From Tupaia tana (lineage: Eukaryota > Chordata > Mammalia > Scandentia > Tupaiidae), in NCBI GenBank assembly GCA_026018925.1, contig JAKSZU010000018.1, forward strand, positions 1,054,001 through 1,118,000: a DNA stretch of 64,000 nucleotides, read 5' to 3'. Below the pieces are notes generated by a model. It did no database searches, had not been told where the DNA came from, and saw only the letters and a program-made list of their open reading frames with translations. Each line of letters starts with the position of its first letter. The stretch's first letter is position 1. A program made the position numbers and the translations under genes. Positions 1-12,121 of this stretch are shown one piece after another.

Positions 1-21
1 CCTCACCGGCTCGGCGCTCAC

Positions 22-182
22 CTCGCGGTCCAGCCCCACGTGCACAGTGCGGATCTCCCCACTGAGCTCGTCGATGCTGAAGCGCTGGGGGCTGCCCTGC
101 TCCAGGATGGAGAACCGCAGCGCGGCGTTGTCCGTCTCCGGGTCGTCTGCGTCCGTGGCCTCGGCCCTGGTCACGAAGGTGC
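22..182 (-). CDS. CDH15: CDH15 coding exon 5 (EC2, first part)
   Basis: Two bases complete glycine 168, then 53 codons (169-221) to a GTGAGC donor read from 21 downwards. It holds DADDPETDN at 178-186, the EC2 calcium loop, and LDRE at 218-221. The acceptor AG is at 183-184 after a pyrimidine-containing tract. The next exon would begin beyond position 1. Confidence 0.95.
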
Positions 183-1757
183 CTGGGAAGGACAGGGGAG
201 TGTGGGCCGAGCCACGGGCGCCCGGCTGGGGTGGAGGGCACCCAGGACAGCCCAGGTTCTGATGCGGCCGGCAGCCAGGTCTTGTCAGTGACGGACCACC
301 GAGTGTGGACAGCCCCAGGCCACATCCTGTCCCATGGGACATGCCCGGCTCAGCCCGGCAGCAGCGCCAGGACGGCACACGTGGCCGGACCTCGTCTGAC
401 CATTCACACCAGAGCTGCCCTGGGTGGGCGTGAAGCCCGCTCCCCTGAGGTGGGGCCCCTCTGCTTCTGGGGCAGGAAGCTGCAGGGGGGGGTTGCACCC
501 CAACCACCGGAGCCGGAGTGGCCACGTGACCACGTGACCCCGCAGGCTGGCAGAAGCAGCCGTTTCCTCTGGGGGACGTGAGTGAGACACGGCCACCACG
601 TGGGCCAGCAGGGCGCCGGCATCCCCGTGTCCCTCCTTCTCACCTCCACTGCCCACGGGAAGCACCAGCACGGGAGGGCACGGCGTGGCTCTGCCGTGAC
701 CTCTCGTCACCACGGCAGGCAGACACGAAGCCACGGCCGGCACCGTGCCGCCCCGCCCGGGCCATGGGACTCCACGAGACAATTCCACGTGGCAGGAGTG
801 GAGGGGGGCCTGGGGAGAGGGCAACCTGCGAAGGCCAGTCCCAGGAAGAGCAGAGAGCCCAGGGGACAAGGCGCCGTGTCACCGGAAGCAGGACCGTGGC
901 CCCCACTGTGGCACAGTTCAGTGGCCCAGGCGGCTCACCCACCACGGCGAAGAGACTGCAGCCACCAGGCCATGGGGGCGATGCCGCAGACAGACGCGTC
1001 ACACCTGTGTGCAGGGTGTGGAGCCCCTGCCACTTCCCGTGAGTCTGAACTCACATCCTGGTGAGGACGAAGTGAAACCAGCCTGAGACCGGGACCAGCG
1101 GGGATGGCACAATGCCCTGGCTGGCAGCGGCCCCTCGCGAGGTTGGGGCAGGTCAGGGAGGTGGTCCCCCTGGGGGGGAGCAAATGTGGACATGAGTGCC
1201 GGGGCTGCCTGCACGCCGGGGCCTGCGGGTGCCAATTTGGGCCCAGATGGGCTCCGAGCACCCTCGGCCGGAACGGCCAGTCGCTGCGGTTACCTGGTTC
1301 AGTCCAACCCGGTCCAACCCCCACGTGAGCCAGGAAAATGGCCAGTTCTTGGAGGGGAGGAGGAGGCATGCCTCTGTCCAGGCAGCCTGCGGTTCTGGTT
1401 TGAAATGCTTCCACGTTTGCTTTTCCGATGAGCGAGACAGAGGCACACTCAGTAGGGACCCCTGCCCGCCCCGGCCAGCCCTGGCCAGCCCCAGCATCTG
1501 GTGCACTTGGAGGTCTCGGGACACGGCCCAGAGCCCCCACGTGGGTCAGCCCACACGGGGGCATCACGTTCTAGCTCTGTGTGCCCGCCCCAGTTTGACG
1601 TTTTGGTTAGAATGGGGAGTGGCCTTCGGTGCCCCATGGCATGTGCTGTCCCGGGATCGGCCACTTACCGCTGGGCCCTGAAGGGCGCTCCTGCGTCAGG
1701 AGATCTGGGCTCCGGCTGGCCAGAGCCCTCCCCTGGGCCGCTCCCCTGGGCCCTCAC
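183..1757 (-). other. CDH15 intron 4
   Basis: GC-rich intron with no recognised exon, interspersed repeat or RNA gene. Open frames on both strands here have no cadherin similarity and are read as GC-driven chance frames. Confidence 0.7.
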
Positions 1758-1902
1758 CTGGACTGGCGCCCTCCAGCACACGGCCCGTGAACACCTCCTG
1801 CCGGAAGGCCGGCCGGTTGTCGTTCTGATCCAGCACCACGATCTCCAGGTCAGTGGGGTCCTCCAGCGTGGCCCCCCCCAGGTCCAGAGCAAAGGCCCGT
1901 AG
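1758..1902 (-). CDS. CDH15: CDH15 coding exon 4 (EC1-EC2 junction)
   Basis: Codons 120-167 plus one base, ending in phase 1 before a GTGAGG donor. FALD at residues 123-126 occupies the HAV position of classical cadherins and is diagnostic for M-cadherin. LDQNDNRPAF at 143-152 is the DxNDN calcium linker between EC1 and EC2. The exon ends in VLEGASP, the first strand of EC2. Confidence 0.96.
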
Positions 1903-2272
1903 CTGTTCAAACAGGAGCCCTGTCACGGCCTGCAGGGGGGCCAGCAAGCCGGCGCCTGCAGCCGGGGAGCACCCTGGCAGGGGAGAGGCCGCGAGCGTGC
2001 CCGGGGCGGGAGCGCCCTTGCAGGGCAGCCACTCCTCTCGGCTGGCGGCGGCACCCTGCTGGCCCTCTCGCCTGGGCCGCCAGGAGTCTCGCAGCACGCC
2101 ACTCCAGTGGTGCTCACAGAGGTGCAGCTCGCCTCCCTGGGATTGGCGGCTGCTGGGGTTTGCTCTACTTCCTTAGGCCACAGCGTCTGCCCACCCCCCA
2201 CCCCGGGGCCTGGATCTCGGGGAGATGCAATCAGGCCTCTGGAGGGTCGCGGCGGCACCCAGCTGGCCCCAC

Positions 2273-2428
2273 CCTGAAGCGGTCGGTCTTCTCTCGGTCC
2301 AGCATGGCGTTGAGGAACACCTTCCCGGTGAACTTGTCGATGGAGAAGACACCCTGAGGCTCCTCGTCCACGCCGGGCCCCTGGATGCTGTAGATGACGC
2401 TGCCCGGCTGCTGCTTGTCCGACTTGAT
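2273..2428 (-). CDS. CDH15: CDH15 coding exon 3 (EC1)
   Basis: Codons 68-119, phase 0 at both ends; acceptor AG at 2429-2430, donor GTGGGG after 2273 (a weak but canonical GT). It begins IKSDKQQPGSVIYSIQGPG and contains LDRE at residues 110-113, the calcium-coordinating motif of cadherin repeats. The GVDEEP segment before it also matches the calcium-binding loop of EC1. Confidence 0.95.
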
Positions 2429-2690
2429 CTGCCAGGAGAGGGCCGGCTCGGGAGGGCCCGGGGAGGGGCGCCCCCTTCCGCAGGGCCTCGGGCCCCTCCC
2501 CAGCCGGGGGTGAGAGCCCAAGGCCTGGGGGTGTATCCCTGGCCCTAGGACCCTGGGCTCTGGGGACCCATGTCGCAGGAGGGGCCTTGCCCGGAGCTGT
2601 GAGCCCAGAGGGGCGTGCCCGCCGTGGGGGCATGGGACCCCTTCCTCCCGGCCCTGGCCTGGCTCCCCCAGCTCCTTCCGCACTTCTCAC

Positions 2691-2849
2691 CTGCACCAGG
2701 GGGTAGGGGAGGCGCTTGTGGTTCTCAGACACACTGATGGGGGGGATGACCCAGGCCCTCCGGACACGGCCCAGCGCAGACGCCCGTCGCCAGGGGTGGA
2801 CGGTGCTGGCCCTCCTCAGCCTGGGCGCCCCCAGAGAAAGGGCCAGACT
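2691..2849 (-). CDS. CDH15: CDH15 coding exon 2 (end of signal, propeptide, furin site, EC1 start)
   Basis: Codons 15-67, phase 0 at both ends, with AG acceptor at 2850-2851 and GTGAGA donor after 2691. It completes the signal peptide (SLALSLGAP), then a short basic propeptide ending RVRR at residues 42-45, the furin cleavage site. The mature protein would begin AWVIPPISV, which puts a tryptophan at mature position 2, the strand-swap residue of type I cadherins. The segment VSENHKRLPYPLVQ continues EC1. An unusually short propeptide is normal for M-cadherin. Confidence 0.96.
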
Positions 2850-5800
2850 CTGCCATGGAGACAGACCGCCGTCAGGGGGCTCGCGCCGGGGAAGCTGAGG
2901 GGCGCGGTCCGTGCCATAGCAGGGCGTCTGCACCAGCCAGAGCAGGACGCTGGCCCCGTCCACCAGGGCCCTGAGCTGCCGGTCACACCCCACGTGCTGG
3001 GCCCTCGAAGCCCCAGTATGACTCTCGCTGGCCTAGGAGCCTCCGAGTCCAGGACCTTCACCAAGAGCACCTGTGGCCGCCCCAGGGCCCTGGTGCTGGT
3101 CAGCCAGCCGCCGGGAGGGATGTGAGCACCCCCCACCTCATAGCTCCGAGGACCAGGGCTGGCCAGGGGGTGCAGGCTGGGCAGTGGTGCCCAGTGGGGG
3201 CAGGGGCAGGGCAGGGGCCTGAGCCCTGTGACTAAGAGTCGGGGGTAGGCGAGTGTGCGGGAGACCCTCCAACGTGGCCGGGTCTGCCAGAGGAGGCTCC
3301 TGCCCAGAGAGCCAGAGCAGGCGGGAGGGACCACCTGCAGTCGGCCCAGGCCCAGTGAGCCGGGTAGGCATGGGGTCCTGATTCCAAAGCCTTAGGAACA
3401 GATGGGCAGGGCCCCTGGGTGTGGGGCCTGGGCTGCAGGGGTGCCCACCCACAGGCCGCCTGCACCGAGCGACTCAGAGCTGATCTGGGAGGGGTGTGGA
3501 GGGCACTGGGAGCTCGCCGAGTCCGTGTGCAGAGGCGCCTGGCAGCCCCGCGCCACCGAGCCTGCACGGCTGACAGGGCTGAGGTCGGAATGGGGCTGCC
3601 TCGGGGACCGGGGGCCCTGTGGCTGAGAGGCCGTGGCTGGACACGGGGCAGGGCTCTCTGAGCTCACAGCGCTCTTCTGGAACCACAGAGCTGCTGTGGC
3701 CAAGACAGCCCACGACAGCTGGGGACGTGGGCCGGGGCTGATGGGCTTGTCGGGGAGGCAGCGACCGTGCATGGGGGGCCAGCCGGGGCCAAGGGGGTGA
3801 CTCTGCTTGGTCTACACCCCGCCCCCGCCCCACCCCATCTGAGATGACTTCTGTCCTGTCCTCAGGGCACTCTGTCAACAGAAGGGAGACCGGCGGTGAC
3901 GAGGAGCCAGAGCCAGCCTCGCACTGGGAGGCCGCGCTCCTGGCTGTCGTTCACGCCCACCCAGTGGCGGCTGCAAGCCCCTGGTACCAGCCCAGCCCTT
4001 CCGGGCACAGTCCTCCCTCCACCAGCTCGGCCTGGGGTCCTTACGGTGCGAGGGGACAGGCGGGGCCTCGGGCTCCCTGCTGACTGGCAGATGGCAGTGC
4101 CGGCCTGGGCCTGGCAAAGCCCTCGCAGGTCAGGGCACTCCTGCTGCGCAGAACCTGCCTGCCCGGCACGGGGCCTCTGGCAGCCTGGCTGGGCCCGCTC
4201 CGGCCGGCCTCCAGCCCTCTCCCCATGCCCCAGGACCGGGTGGTCACCACTTCACCTCGCAGCTCTGCGAAGTGTGGCCCAGAGGTCGCACTGGCTCCAC
4301 CAAGCTGCATGGCAGAGCCGGCCGGGGGACGAAAGAGCGAGAGGGCCCTGCCCTCCGCTGGGCTGGGCGGGGACTCAGGCAACAGCCCCTCACGGCTGAG
4401 GGGCGGGTCACACCTGCCCAGGCAGAAACTCCACTGCCAGCTGTTCCAGCTGGACACCCTGGGATGGGCCTGGCTGGGAGGGCGAGGCCGGGAGTCCTGG
4501 GTCCTGGCCTGGCCACAGCCTGAGCCCTCTCCGAGCCCACAGCTGTGGGGCGTGGCGGGCACAGCTGACTCCCGTCCCCGGGCCATTAGGACTCCGCCTC
4601 CCAGAAGACGTGGCTACCTGGAGGGAGGCCCCGGGAGCTGCCGGAGCGCCAAGGCTGCCAGGGCCCGGGACAGCCATAGGCATGCCTGCCCGGGGCAGAG
4701 TGCACCTGAAGCTGCCCCCAGCCGAGCCACAGCCTGGACAGAGACTGGCTCCCCAGAGGTGCTGCTGACACCCCCGAGGTCATCCTCCTGTCACCTGCCC
4801 CGGGAGCCCGCGGCCGGGTGTGTGAGCGAGGTGGCATCAGCAGCCGTGGCAAGGGCAGCCGCCACAGGCCAGGCACAGCGCCAGGAGGAGGCGCTGGCCA
4901 CTGCGGGGGCTGACCGGCGCGAGGAGACTTGGCTTCACGTGTTGGCCTAGGTCTCCTCGCTGAGCAAGCTGCCGCCTACTGCGCCCAGCAGAGTGGACAG
5001 CGTGGGGGCCCCTGTGGCCCCATCAGGGCTCGAGGGTGGAGCAGGTAGTAAGGGTGGGGCCTGGCCAGATGCTCCCCGACTGCCCCGAAGTAGCCGGCAG
5101 TGCGTCCCGGTCGGGCGAAGGCAGAGGGCATAGCCAGCACTCGCCCGGGGCAGTGGAGTGGCCAGCAAGGGGGCTCTGGGTTTCCAGAGGAGGACACTCC
5201 TGGAAGCCAGGAAGGCCTGGTGGGGACCGGTGGTGTGCCTGGGGTGGGGGCAGGGAGGCCCTCCCCCGGGCTGGAATCCCAGCCACCCCGGTCCTAGGTT
5301 AGGCATGCCAGGAATGGGCCCAGCTGTCGTCCTGGCCCAGAGCGGCCGCACCTCCCCTGCAGGCCGAGCCTCCCCAGCTGCTGTGGGCTTCAGAGGGTGA
5401 GGGTGCGTGGTAGGTGGGGACAGGACAGCCCTCTGTGCTGGGCGGTGGCCGCCCTGCTGTGGGGGGGTGCACTCTCGCAGGCAGCTCCAGCACAGCTGGG
5501 GGGTCACCCACTGCAACGCCCACGGTGTTGCTGGGTCCCAGACCCCGTGGCTCCCTGAGGCCTGGACACAGGCCTGGGGGCCTTCCCAGCAGGCCAGGGT
5601 CTCGATTTTGCCCCGTCCCTCCATGCCCCCAGCAGGTGGGTGCAGACGCAGCACTACCAACCAGCCATGGCGTGGGTGCCGAGTAGGGTGCAGACGGGGC
5701 TCGTTCTGGGTTAGGGACTCGGTGGGGCTGCGGGCAGAGGTGACATGGCCGGAAGGTGGCCCCTTATTCAGGTTGTGAGCAAGTGCAAGTCTGGGTGGAG

Positions 5801-7372
5801 CCGTCCCCAGCCCTGCCCGTGTCCCCTGAGGGCACCCCTGCCTGCTGGGGCTCACAGAGGTGGGACGGAAGAGCACAGGTTAGGCCTGAGCCAGGCAGAC
5901 ACTGGCGGGCTGGAGCTGCTGCCTCTCGGGGCTCTGTGCAGGCCCCCCACAGCTGGCCGTCTGCGAGGAGGGGTGTTCTGTACTAGCCCTGGGAGGGAAG
6001 CAGGTGAGGGGCCGGAAGGGAAAAGCGGCCGCCGGGGCTCTGGCACCCCACCTGCAGCACAGTTCACCTGGGGGCTGCTGAAAGGTTCCCCCCGCCCCCG
6101 GCCCAGAGGAGCACAGGGTCCCCGGGCGTCTCGGCAAGTGCTGGGCCTCCCGTGATGTACCGGGGTCATTAAGGAGCTGTCCCCAGGGCGATGGGGGAGG
6201 GGGCACTGGCGGCTCCAGGATGTGGGGTGTCCGCCGCGCTGTGCGGAGGGGTGCGGGTAGCAGCGGCCGGGCTGGGCTGGGTCTGAGAGTGACCATGCCG
6301 TGCTGGGCCGCCTGACGTGGACAGCCGACACGGGCTGTTGTCTCCAAAGAGGGCGGAAGAGGCCAGACTGTGGGTGGCTGCAGGGCGGCCGCTGGAGGGT
6401 CCGGCTGGCCTGGTCAGCTGCCAGGGGCTGAAACCTGAGCTGGCCGGCCAGAGGAGGTCTGCGGGAAGAGGGGGCTCAGGGAACCCCGGGGTGGGTGCCG
6501 GAAGGGGACCAACTCCCTTTGCCAGCGTCCGGCACAGTGCGGGTGCCCAGACCCTGCGGCAGAGCTGGGTCTCCGTACCCGCAAAGCTCTCTTGTAAACT
6601 CCTGAGGCGAGTGGTTGTCCTGGTGTCCCCAAGGATGGCCCAGCCCCTGCCCGGTCCAGTCCCCAGGAGGCAAGGCCACTCCACCGAGACCACGTCCTCC
6701 AGGCCCACGGCCCACCCGGCACTGCCTGGCCGCGGGGGCACAAGTAGGCGGTCCGTCCGGGGGCAGCCTCGCGGCCTGTGCTTCCTCCATCCTGCTCCCC
6801 CACATGGGGCCGCGGCCAGCAGCCTCGGGGGCCTGCCCCACAGCCCGGGCAGCGCAGCAGGGTCTCCAGTGGGCAGAGGCTCAGCGGCTGTCCTGGGACC
6901 CAGCCAGTGTGGACAGAGCTGGTGGGACCAGACTCCTGGGGCGGGGCACTCCCAGAGAAGGCGGCCTGGAGGGCAAGCCCAGCCACCCCTGCTGCCCTGG
7001 AACGCGGGGTCTCCGTGCCCGCGATGGATGCTGGCTGCAAGCCAGCCAAGGTCTCAGCAGGGAGGCCACTGCTCCTTCAGCGTCTCCCACAAGCCCAGCA
7101 GCCCCCAGACCCTGGGCCTTGCACCTCGGCGGCAGGGACCCAGCCAGGGGACCCCGCGTTCTCAGCCTGGCTCCCCAGGCCCACAGTGGTTCCACCCAAG
7201 CGGTGTCCAGGTGGAGGTGGGATACACCCCTGGGACCCCTGGGCACAGAGCGCCCGGCCCTCCCACCCCTCGGGCCTCAGCTCACAGGCGCCTCTCCGGG
7301 GTCGCCGGCAGTCCTGGGGAGGCTGCCTGCCCCACTCGAAGAAGCTGGTCACGCGGGGTGCCAATGCCTTAC
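2850..7372 (-). other. CDH15 intron 1
   Basis: A 4.5-kb GC-rich intron between the 14-codon first exon and exon 2. I see no SINE, LINE or LTR in it, in contrast with the repeat-packed ACSF3 intron, and no convincing exon. Confidence 0.65.
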
Positions 7373-7414
7373 CTGGGCCAGCAGTCCGAGGGCGAGGAGC
7401 CGCGCGGCGTCCAT
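7373..7414 (-). CDS. CDH15: CDH15 coding exon 1 (start codon, signal peptide start)
   Basis: Fourteen codons, MDAARLLALGLLAQ, followed by a GTAAGG donor read from 7372 downwards. The hydrophobic leucine-rich run is the beginning of the secretion signal, completed in the next exon. The ATG at 7414 is chosen because the peptide matches the remembered M-cadherin N-terminus (MDAA...LGLLAQ) and sits in a CpG island. The exon ends in phase 0, as required to join the next exon. Confidence 0.93.
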
Positions 7415-7504
7415 TGTGCGGTGGCGGAGGCAGGCAGCGAGGGCAAGTGTCCCGCACCGCGGCCAGAGCGGCACCTTCTGCTCGCGACCCAAAGAGCGCG
7501 GCCA

Positions 7505-7745
7505 GGCTGAGTGACAGCACAAGTGCGCGGCTGAGCGCGGAGCGACCGCACGTGTGCAGGCGGGGCGGGGCCTGGGAGGGGCCTGAAGCTGAGTGACAGC
7601 GCAAGCGATCAGCCCAGGGCCTATCGACCGCACGCGTGCGGGAGGGGCGGGGCCGGGGCGGGGCCTGAGGCTGAGTGACAGCTCGACTGACCGCACTGGG
7701 CGCGTGAGGGGCGGGGCCGAGGCGGGGCTTGTGAGTGACAGCCAA
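7505..7745. repeat. 82-bp tandem repeat of GC boxes and TGACAG motifs in the CDH15 promoter
   Basis: The segment GCTGAGTGACAGC recurs from 7506, 7588 and 7670, and GTGAGTGACAGC at 7731, giving periods of 82, 82 and about 60 bp. Each unit carries one or two GGGGCGGGGC boxes, and the earlier units also share a GACCGCAC(G/T)G-like segment. TGACAG is the core bound by MEIS/TGIF-type homeodomain proteins, and GC boxes bind SP1-family factors; the binding is inferred. Confidence 0.85.
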
Positions 7746-8350
7746 AGTACTCCGCGGCCGAAAGCGGAGCCACAGAACGCGGGGCCTAGGGCGGAGTGCC
7801 CCGCGGGAGGCCCTGGGGCCCAGGCGGTGGCAGGCGGGCCAGGGCAGTTAGGCCGCTGTCTGGAGAGGCCAGGGCCTGCAAACCGTGCAGGGCAAGTCGA
7901 GGGAGGAGGCTGCCGGCAGGGCGGCGAGGCCGGGGCGCGGGGCTCTTCGTTCCCCGTCGGCCCGGCCGCCCCCGGCCCGAGCACGGCCGCGAGCCTTTCC
8001 TGGGCAGGGAAGGCAGTTGCTCGGCGCGAGGCTTCCATGGAGAATGTGCAAAAATTTCACAATTTGCACCTGCTGTCCAGGGGCAGCGGGGCGGGCTGTG
8101 GTTCCGAGACTGCTCGGGACCCGCGTCGGCGGGAACTCAGACGAGGGCCTTGCCGATAGATTTATTTGGGAGAAGCTTACAGATTGGGCGGCGTGAGCGT
8201 GGACCGAAGCCATCTATGGCGGGTAGGCAGGGCGAGCAGACGGGGAGCCCCGCGACGGGAGGTCCTGGCGCTGGGACGGACGCAGGCCTGACCGCGCAGC
8301 TTGGCCACGCCGGGAGGCAGAGCGGCTGCAAGGCGGTCCGTCCGTGAGGA

Positions 8351-11300
8351 TCGTCTGTGCACGCAGGTCCCATCCTGAGGTCGTGGTTGGCTCCTTTTTA
8401 TGCAATGTGCTGTGATATTTTCCGTCCACTGCGGGGTGTCTGAGGGAACGCCAAGTATTTTGGTTGGGGCATTCTTGGTGAAAACGACTTTTAGCAAAAA
8501 CAACTCTCGATCAAAACCTTCAAAACAAGTTGGTTGATGACAACTTAGCCCGGCAGTCCGTATTTATTTCAGCATAAGCGACTCCATTTTAGGAACCAGT
8601 TGAACACTGTCCCACCCACTCTCCCCTGCACGGTCTGCCCCTACTGCCCATGGCTGTTGCCAGTGTCCCCAACTAGGGAGAAGTCCCACCAGGACTGGGC
8701 TTTGCCCGTGAGGTTCCCTCTCCAGCAGAGGAAGGCCCTGCACAGGCATAGCTGGGGCACAGAGCAGGTCTCGGGATGGGGGCCCCCAGATGCCCAGGGC
8801 AGCAGGAACCCTCTGGGGGCCCGCCCTGTTGATCGGACCCAGTTCCCTGTGGCTGGCGATTGGAAACAGGTGGAGAGTGAGGGTTGGTGGCCCAGGGAGC
8901 CTTCTTGCCTGTGTCTCCAGAGGCCTGGGGTGGGTGTGGCCACTAGGGCTCCAGACTCAGGGGTGCAGGGGCTGGGGCCGGCCGGCCGGGAGAGGCCCAG
9001 GAGCCACCTTCAAGGCTGGGTGGGGTCTGTGCCAGGGCGCTCAGACCGGGGCTAAGCTTGGGCAGGCGGGCACGCAGGCAGGCGGCTGCTGCACCTGCCC
9101 TGCTCCGACGTGCACCTGCTGCAGGCTGGGTGCTGCTCCCGCTGGCCCCAGGTCTATGCACACACCACAGGCGCGACGCTCGCCACACTGCGGGGTTCTC
9201 TGGACGCACACTTGCAGACAGCAGGCCTCTCGAATCCCCCCACTGGCACTTACAGCCGTCCTGCCCGCGGGTCCTTGTATGGGGCCCCATCGCCCTCTCT
9301 CTGAACCAAGCTCCCCCAGGTGAGGGGTTTTCTAATACCTTTGCACCTGCTCACACCCCAAAAGGGAACCAGGAATCCCATCCCACGCAGAGAGGCGTGT
9401 CTAAGGGAACTGCAGAGCAGGGTGGGCCACCCGACCACCTGAGCTCCCAGCAGGTGTGCAGGGGAAGGGCTTGCTCACCTCTCATGTGTATCAGGCCCCA
9501 CCCTGCCACGACTGGACAGGGAGGGGGGGGCGGTCCAGGCATCGCTGCTCAGGCCTTGCGCTGCCGGGACTCCACCAGCTAGGCCAGGGTCCTGGGGTTC
9601 CCAGTGAGCAGCCGACACAGGTATACTGGGAGGACACCAGGGCGTGCGGGCGCCTTCCTGCTCACCCCTCCCCTTCCCAGGCCCCTCCCGGCCACCGTCC
9701 CACAGCCGAGGCCGGCATCGCAGCAGCCTGGCCTGGACTGACTGGCATCTCACACGGCTGCCCGGCCTTGCCAAAGGACTCCCCCATGTCTGCGTTCCCA
9801 TTCCCACCACCTCCTGGCCCACCCCAACGCCCTCCTCTTCGACTCCCTCCGGTCTCCTCAGCCACTCCCAAACAGAGCTGTGAGGCCACTCCATGTTCCT
9901 GCTGCCGGGGGCCATGCCTTCGCCTCCCTCCCTGCTGGGGCCCTCGGTGCCCAGGTTCAGCACTGCCCCCTCCTGGTCTCCAGGGGCTCCCGTCGTGGGG
10001 GTCACTTGCCACAGGTCTGCCTGTCCTCCAGCAGAGTGCATGCGCCCCAACAGCCACATGGGCCAGGGTGCAGGGCCTACGGGCCGCGCTGCAGCAGGCA
10101 CTGTGGGATGGTGCAGGGTGGCGCCATCTGTGTCCAGGCCTGCTTGGAAGAGGCCAGGCCGCAGGAGGCTCCGGAGTGTGCAGGAGGGCAGAGCACTGTC
10201 CCTGCGGGCTCTACCTGGAAGCAATAGGGCTCTGCGTTGTCGTATTCGTGGGGAGGCAGGCGGCCACACTGCCAGCCCCGCACCTGGAAACAGGCTTGGG
10301 GAGACGCCTCTGCCCCGGCACCCCTTTTCCACCCTTCCTCAGCCTCGCTCTGACCATCTGTCCCCCCAGAGCCTGGGTGGGGGGTGTTGGAAAGGGTACG
10401 GCAGCCAGACCTCACCTCGCCCCAGCTGCAGCGAGGACCAGCGGCTTGGCACAGGGGTGGGCTTGGCTGGCTGGAGGTCCAGTCCCAAGTCTCCCGCCTC
10501 TTGTGTCAAAGAATGGGGTGGGCTCCAGGAGCAGTGACCTCCGAGGGCCGCCCTTTCCAAGGACTGGCCCCGCTTCTTCCCGACATTTCAGGCAGTCCTG
10601 CACGTCTGCACCCTCCCTCAACACCCCCTCACGCGGTCTCCCAGCACACCTCACACCTCAGGCGTGGGCGTGCAGGTGCATGAGGGCCGTGGTGAGTGGG
10701 CGGGGTGGGGGAGGCTGTGGGCGGGGCATGGAGTGGGAGGGGCAAGACAGGTGAGGCCTGTGGGTGAGCCCTGGGGGGGAGCGAGCGGGGCATGTGCAGG
10801 CAGGGCAGGTGTGGGAGGTGGGGTAGGACACCAGGAAGAGGGGGCTGCGGGGGGTGGCCAAGTGAGGGCTTGGGGCCTGAGCAGCGCCCTCCCATCTGTG
10901 AGGTTCAGCAAACTCCTGGCTGTCCCCACCTCCGCTCCCTGGATGACCCTGATTCCTCCAGTTCCCAGCTCAGCCCCAGGCCGGGTCGGCACAGCTTGTC
11001 TGTGAAGGGGAGGGGCGGGCCCAGTGTGGGGAGCCGGGCTGTGGGGGACCGGGAGGGGGCATGGGGCTGGCAAGCATAAGCAGTACCCAGCCTTCTCAGG
11101 GTGAGCGCGGCAGCGGCTGTGAGCAGACGGGGTGCACCTGCTGGAGCAGCCCTGGAACGGCCGAGGCTACCAGGTGCACAGGCGCGTGAGACTCCCCGGA
11201 CGCGGGCCACACAGCAGCCACTGACCCAGGGACCGCTCGGTCCTGCGGGGCAGAACCCGGGCCGGGCAGGACGGCCTGAGCACCCACACACCTGCTGGGC

Positions 11301-11954
11301 ACAGAGCCTGGACACCGAGGCAGGGGGACCAGCTGGGCCTGGCAGCTCGGGCTCAGGGTCAGGGTAAGGCGACAGTTGGAGGGGGGCGGGCGGACGCAGG
11401 ACGGTGGGCGTGGCTTGAAGGCCGTGCTGAGATCAGCCCCCTCTCTGACGGTTCCAGAGCCTGGTCTGTCTGGGGGCCATGCCTGGCGCTGTGACGCCCA
11501 GCCACACCGTCCACTGCACAGGGCCCTCACGAGGTGGCCGGGACCTCGCTCGGTGCGTGCCGATGACGTGGTTGCCACATGGCACCGGCGCCTGTACGCA
11601 GTTGCTACGCGGAGGACGGACAGACGGCAGCGGGGCTGCGGACAGGCAGCGCCACCTGCGGGGAGAGGACGCCCTTGTTCCAGGTGTGAACTTGGGGTGC
11701 CTGGACTCTGGGCTGGCCCCTGGGGCCAGGAGGGGCAGGGGGTCCTGCAGAGGAGACCGGGTGGCGGGGCCAGGGAGCGCGGCGGGCGTGGGCTTGCTCC
11801 CCGCTAGGTCTCCCTCTGGCGTGCAGGGTATAGGAGGGCCGAGCGGCGCCCATGTTTGGGGCTGTCTGTCAGAGCCCTTAACGCCCTCTCCCGCATACAC
11901 AGTGGCTACTCACCGGGTATGACATCGTGGGGGGGCGCTTAAAATCCACGGACA
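8351..11954. other. Intergenic DNA between ACSF3 and CDH15, first part
   Basis: GC-rich, no gene or interspersed repeat recognised. Open frames up to about 430 codons occur but show no known domain, no low-GC codon bias and overlap long frames on the other strand. Confidence 0.55.
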
Positions 11955-12120
11955 GGGGTCTGCAGGTGGCATGGTGGTTGGGGTGCTGGACTCCCACACG
12001 GCTGACTGCGGTTCAAGTCCCAGACCTGCTGGCTTGCTTTCTCACTTTCCTCTCTCTCTGGTGGGCCCACATGCCCTACGGCAAATTTAAAAATTAATAA
12101 TAAATAAAACTAAATTAAAA
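11955..12120 (+). mobile_element. tRNA-derived SINE, short type
   Basis: Begins GGGGTCTGCAGGTGGCATGG, has box B-like GGTTCAAGTCC, then CTTTCTCAC and a CTCTCT stretch, GCCCTACGGCAAA and an A/T-rich tail. Confidence 0.85.
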
Positions 12121-12121
12121 C

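Larger units (their letters stand above)
22..7414 (-). other. CDH15: CDH15 gene, 5' part (coding exons 1-5 of a gene running off the window)
   Basis: CDH15 encodes M-cadherin, a type I classical cadherin of the plasma membrane that mediates calcium-dependent homophilic adhesion of myoblasts and satellite cells. Five exons on the minus strand (7373-7414, 2691-2849, 2273-2428, 1758-1902, 22-182) splice with GT-AG junctions into 221 in-frame codons: signal peptide, propeptide, a RVRR furin site, EC1, and the start of EC2. Closest remembered match is human M-cadherin (814 residues), so about the last three quarters (rest of EC2, EC3-5, transmembrane segment, catenin-binding tail) lies beyond position 1. 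M-cadherin differs from N/E-cadherin in having FAL instead of HAV in EC1, and FAL is present here. Identification rests on recalled family sequence, not a database search. Confidence 0.95.
7300..8350 (-). promoter_or_regulatory. CDH15: CDH15 CpG-island promoter region
   Basis: Dense CpG and GC-box sequence (repeated GGGGCGGGGC) surrounds and precedes the CDH15 start codon at 7414. There is no obvious TATA box at a plausible distance. A CACGTG E-box lies at 7549-7554. Transcription start is not fixed by sequence alone; the stretch just above 7414 is the likely 5' UTR. The assignment is inferred from position and composition. Confidence 0.7.

Noticed and set aside
9456..10754. A 432-codon plus-strand frame in the ACSF3-CDH15 interval
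   Set aside because: Low-complexity proline/glycine-rich product, no family resemblance, opposite-strand frames of similar length.
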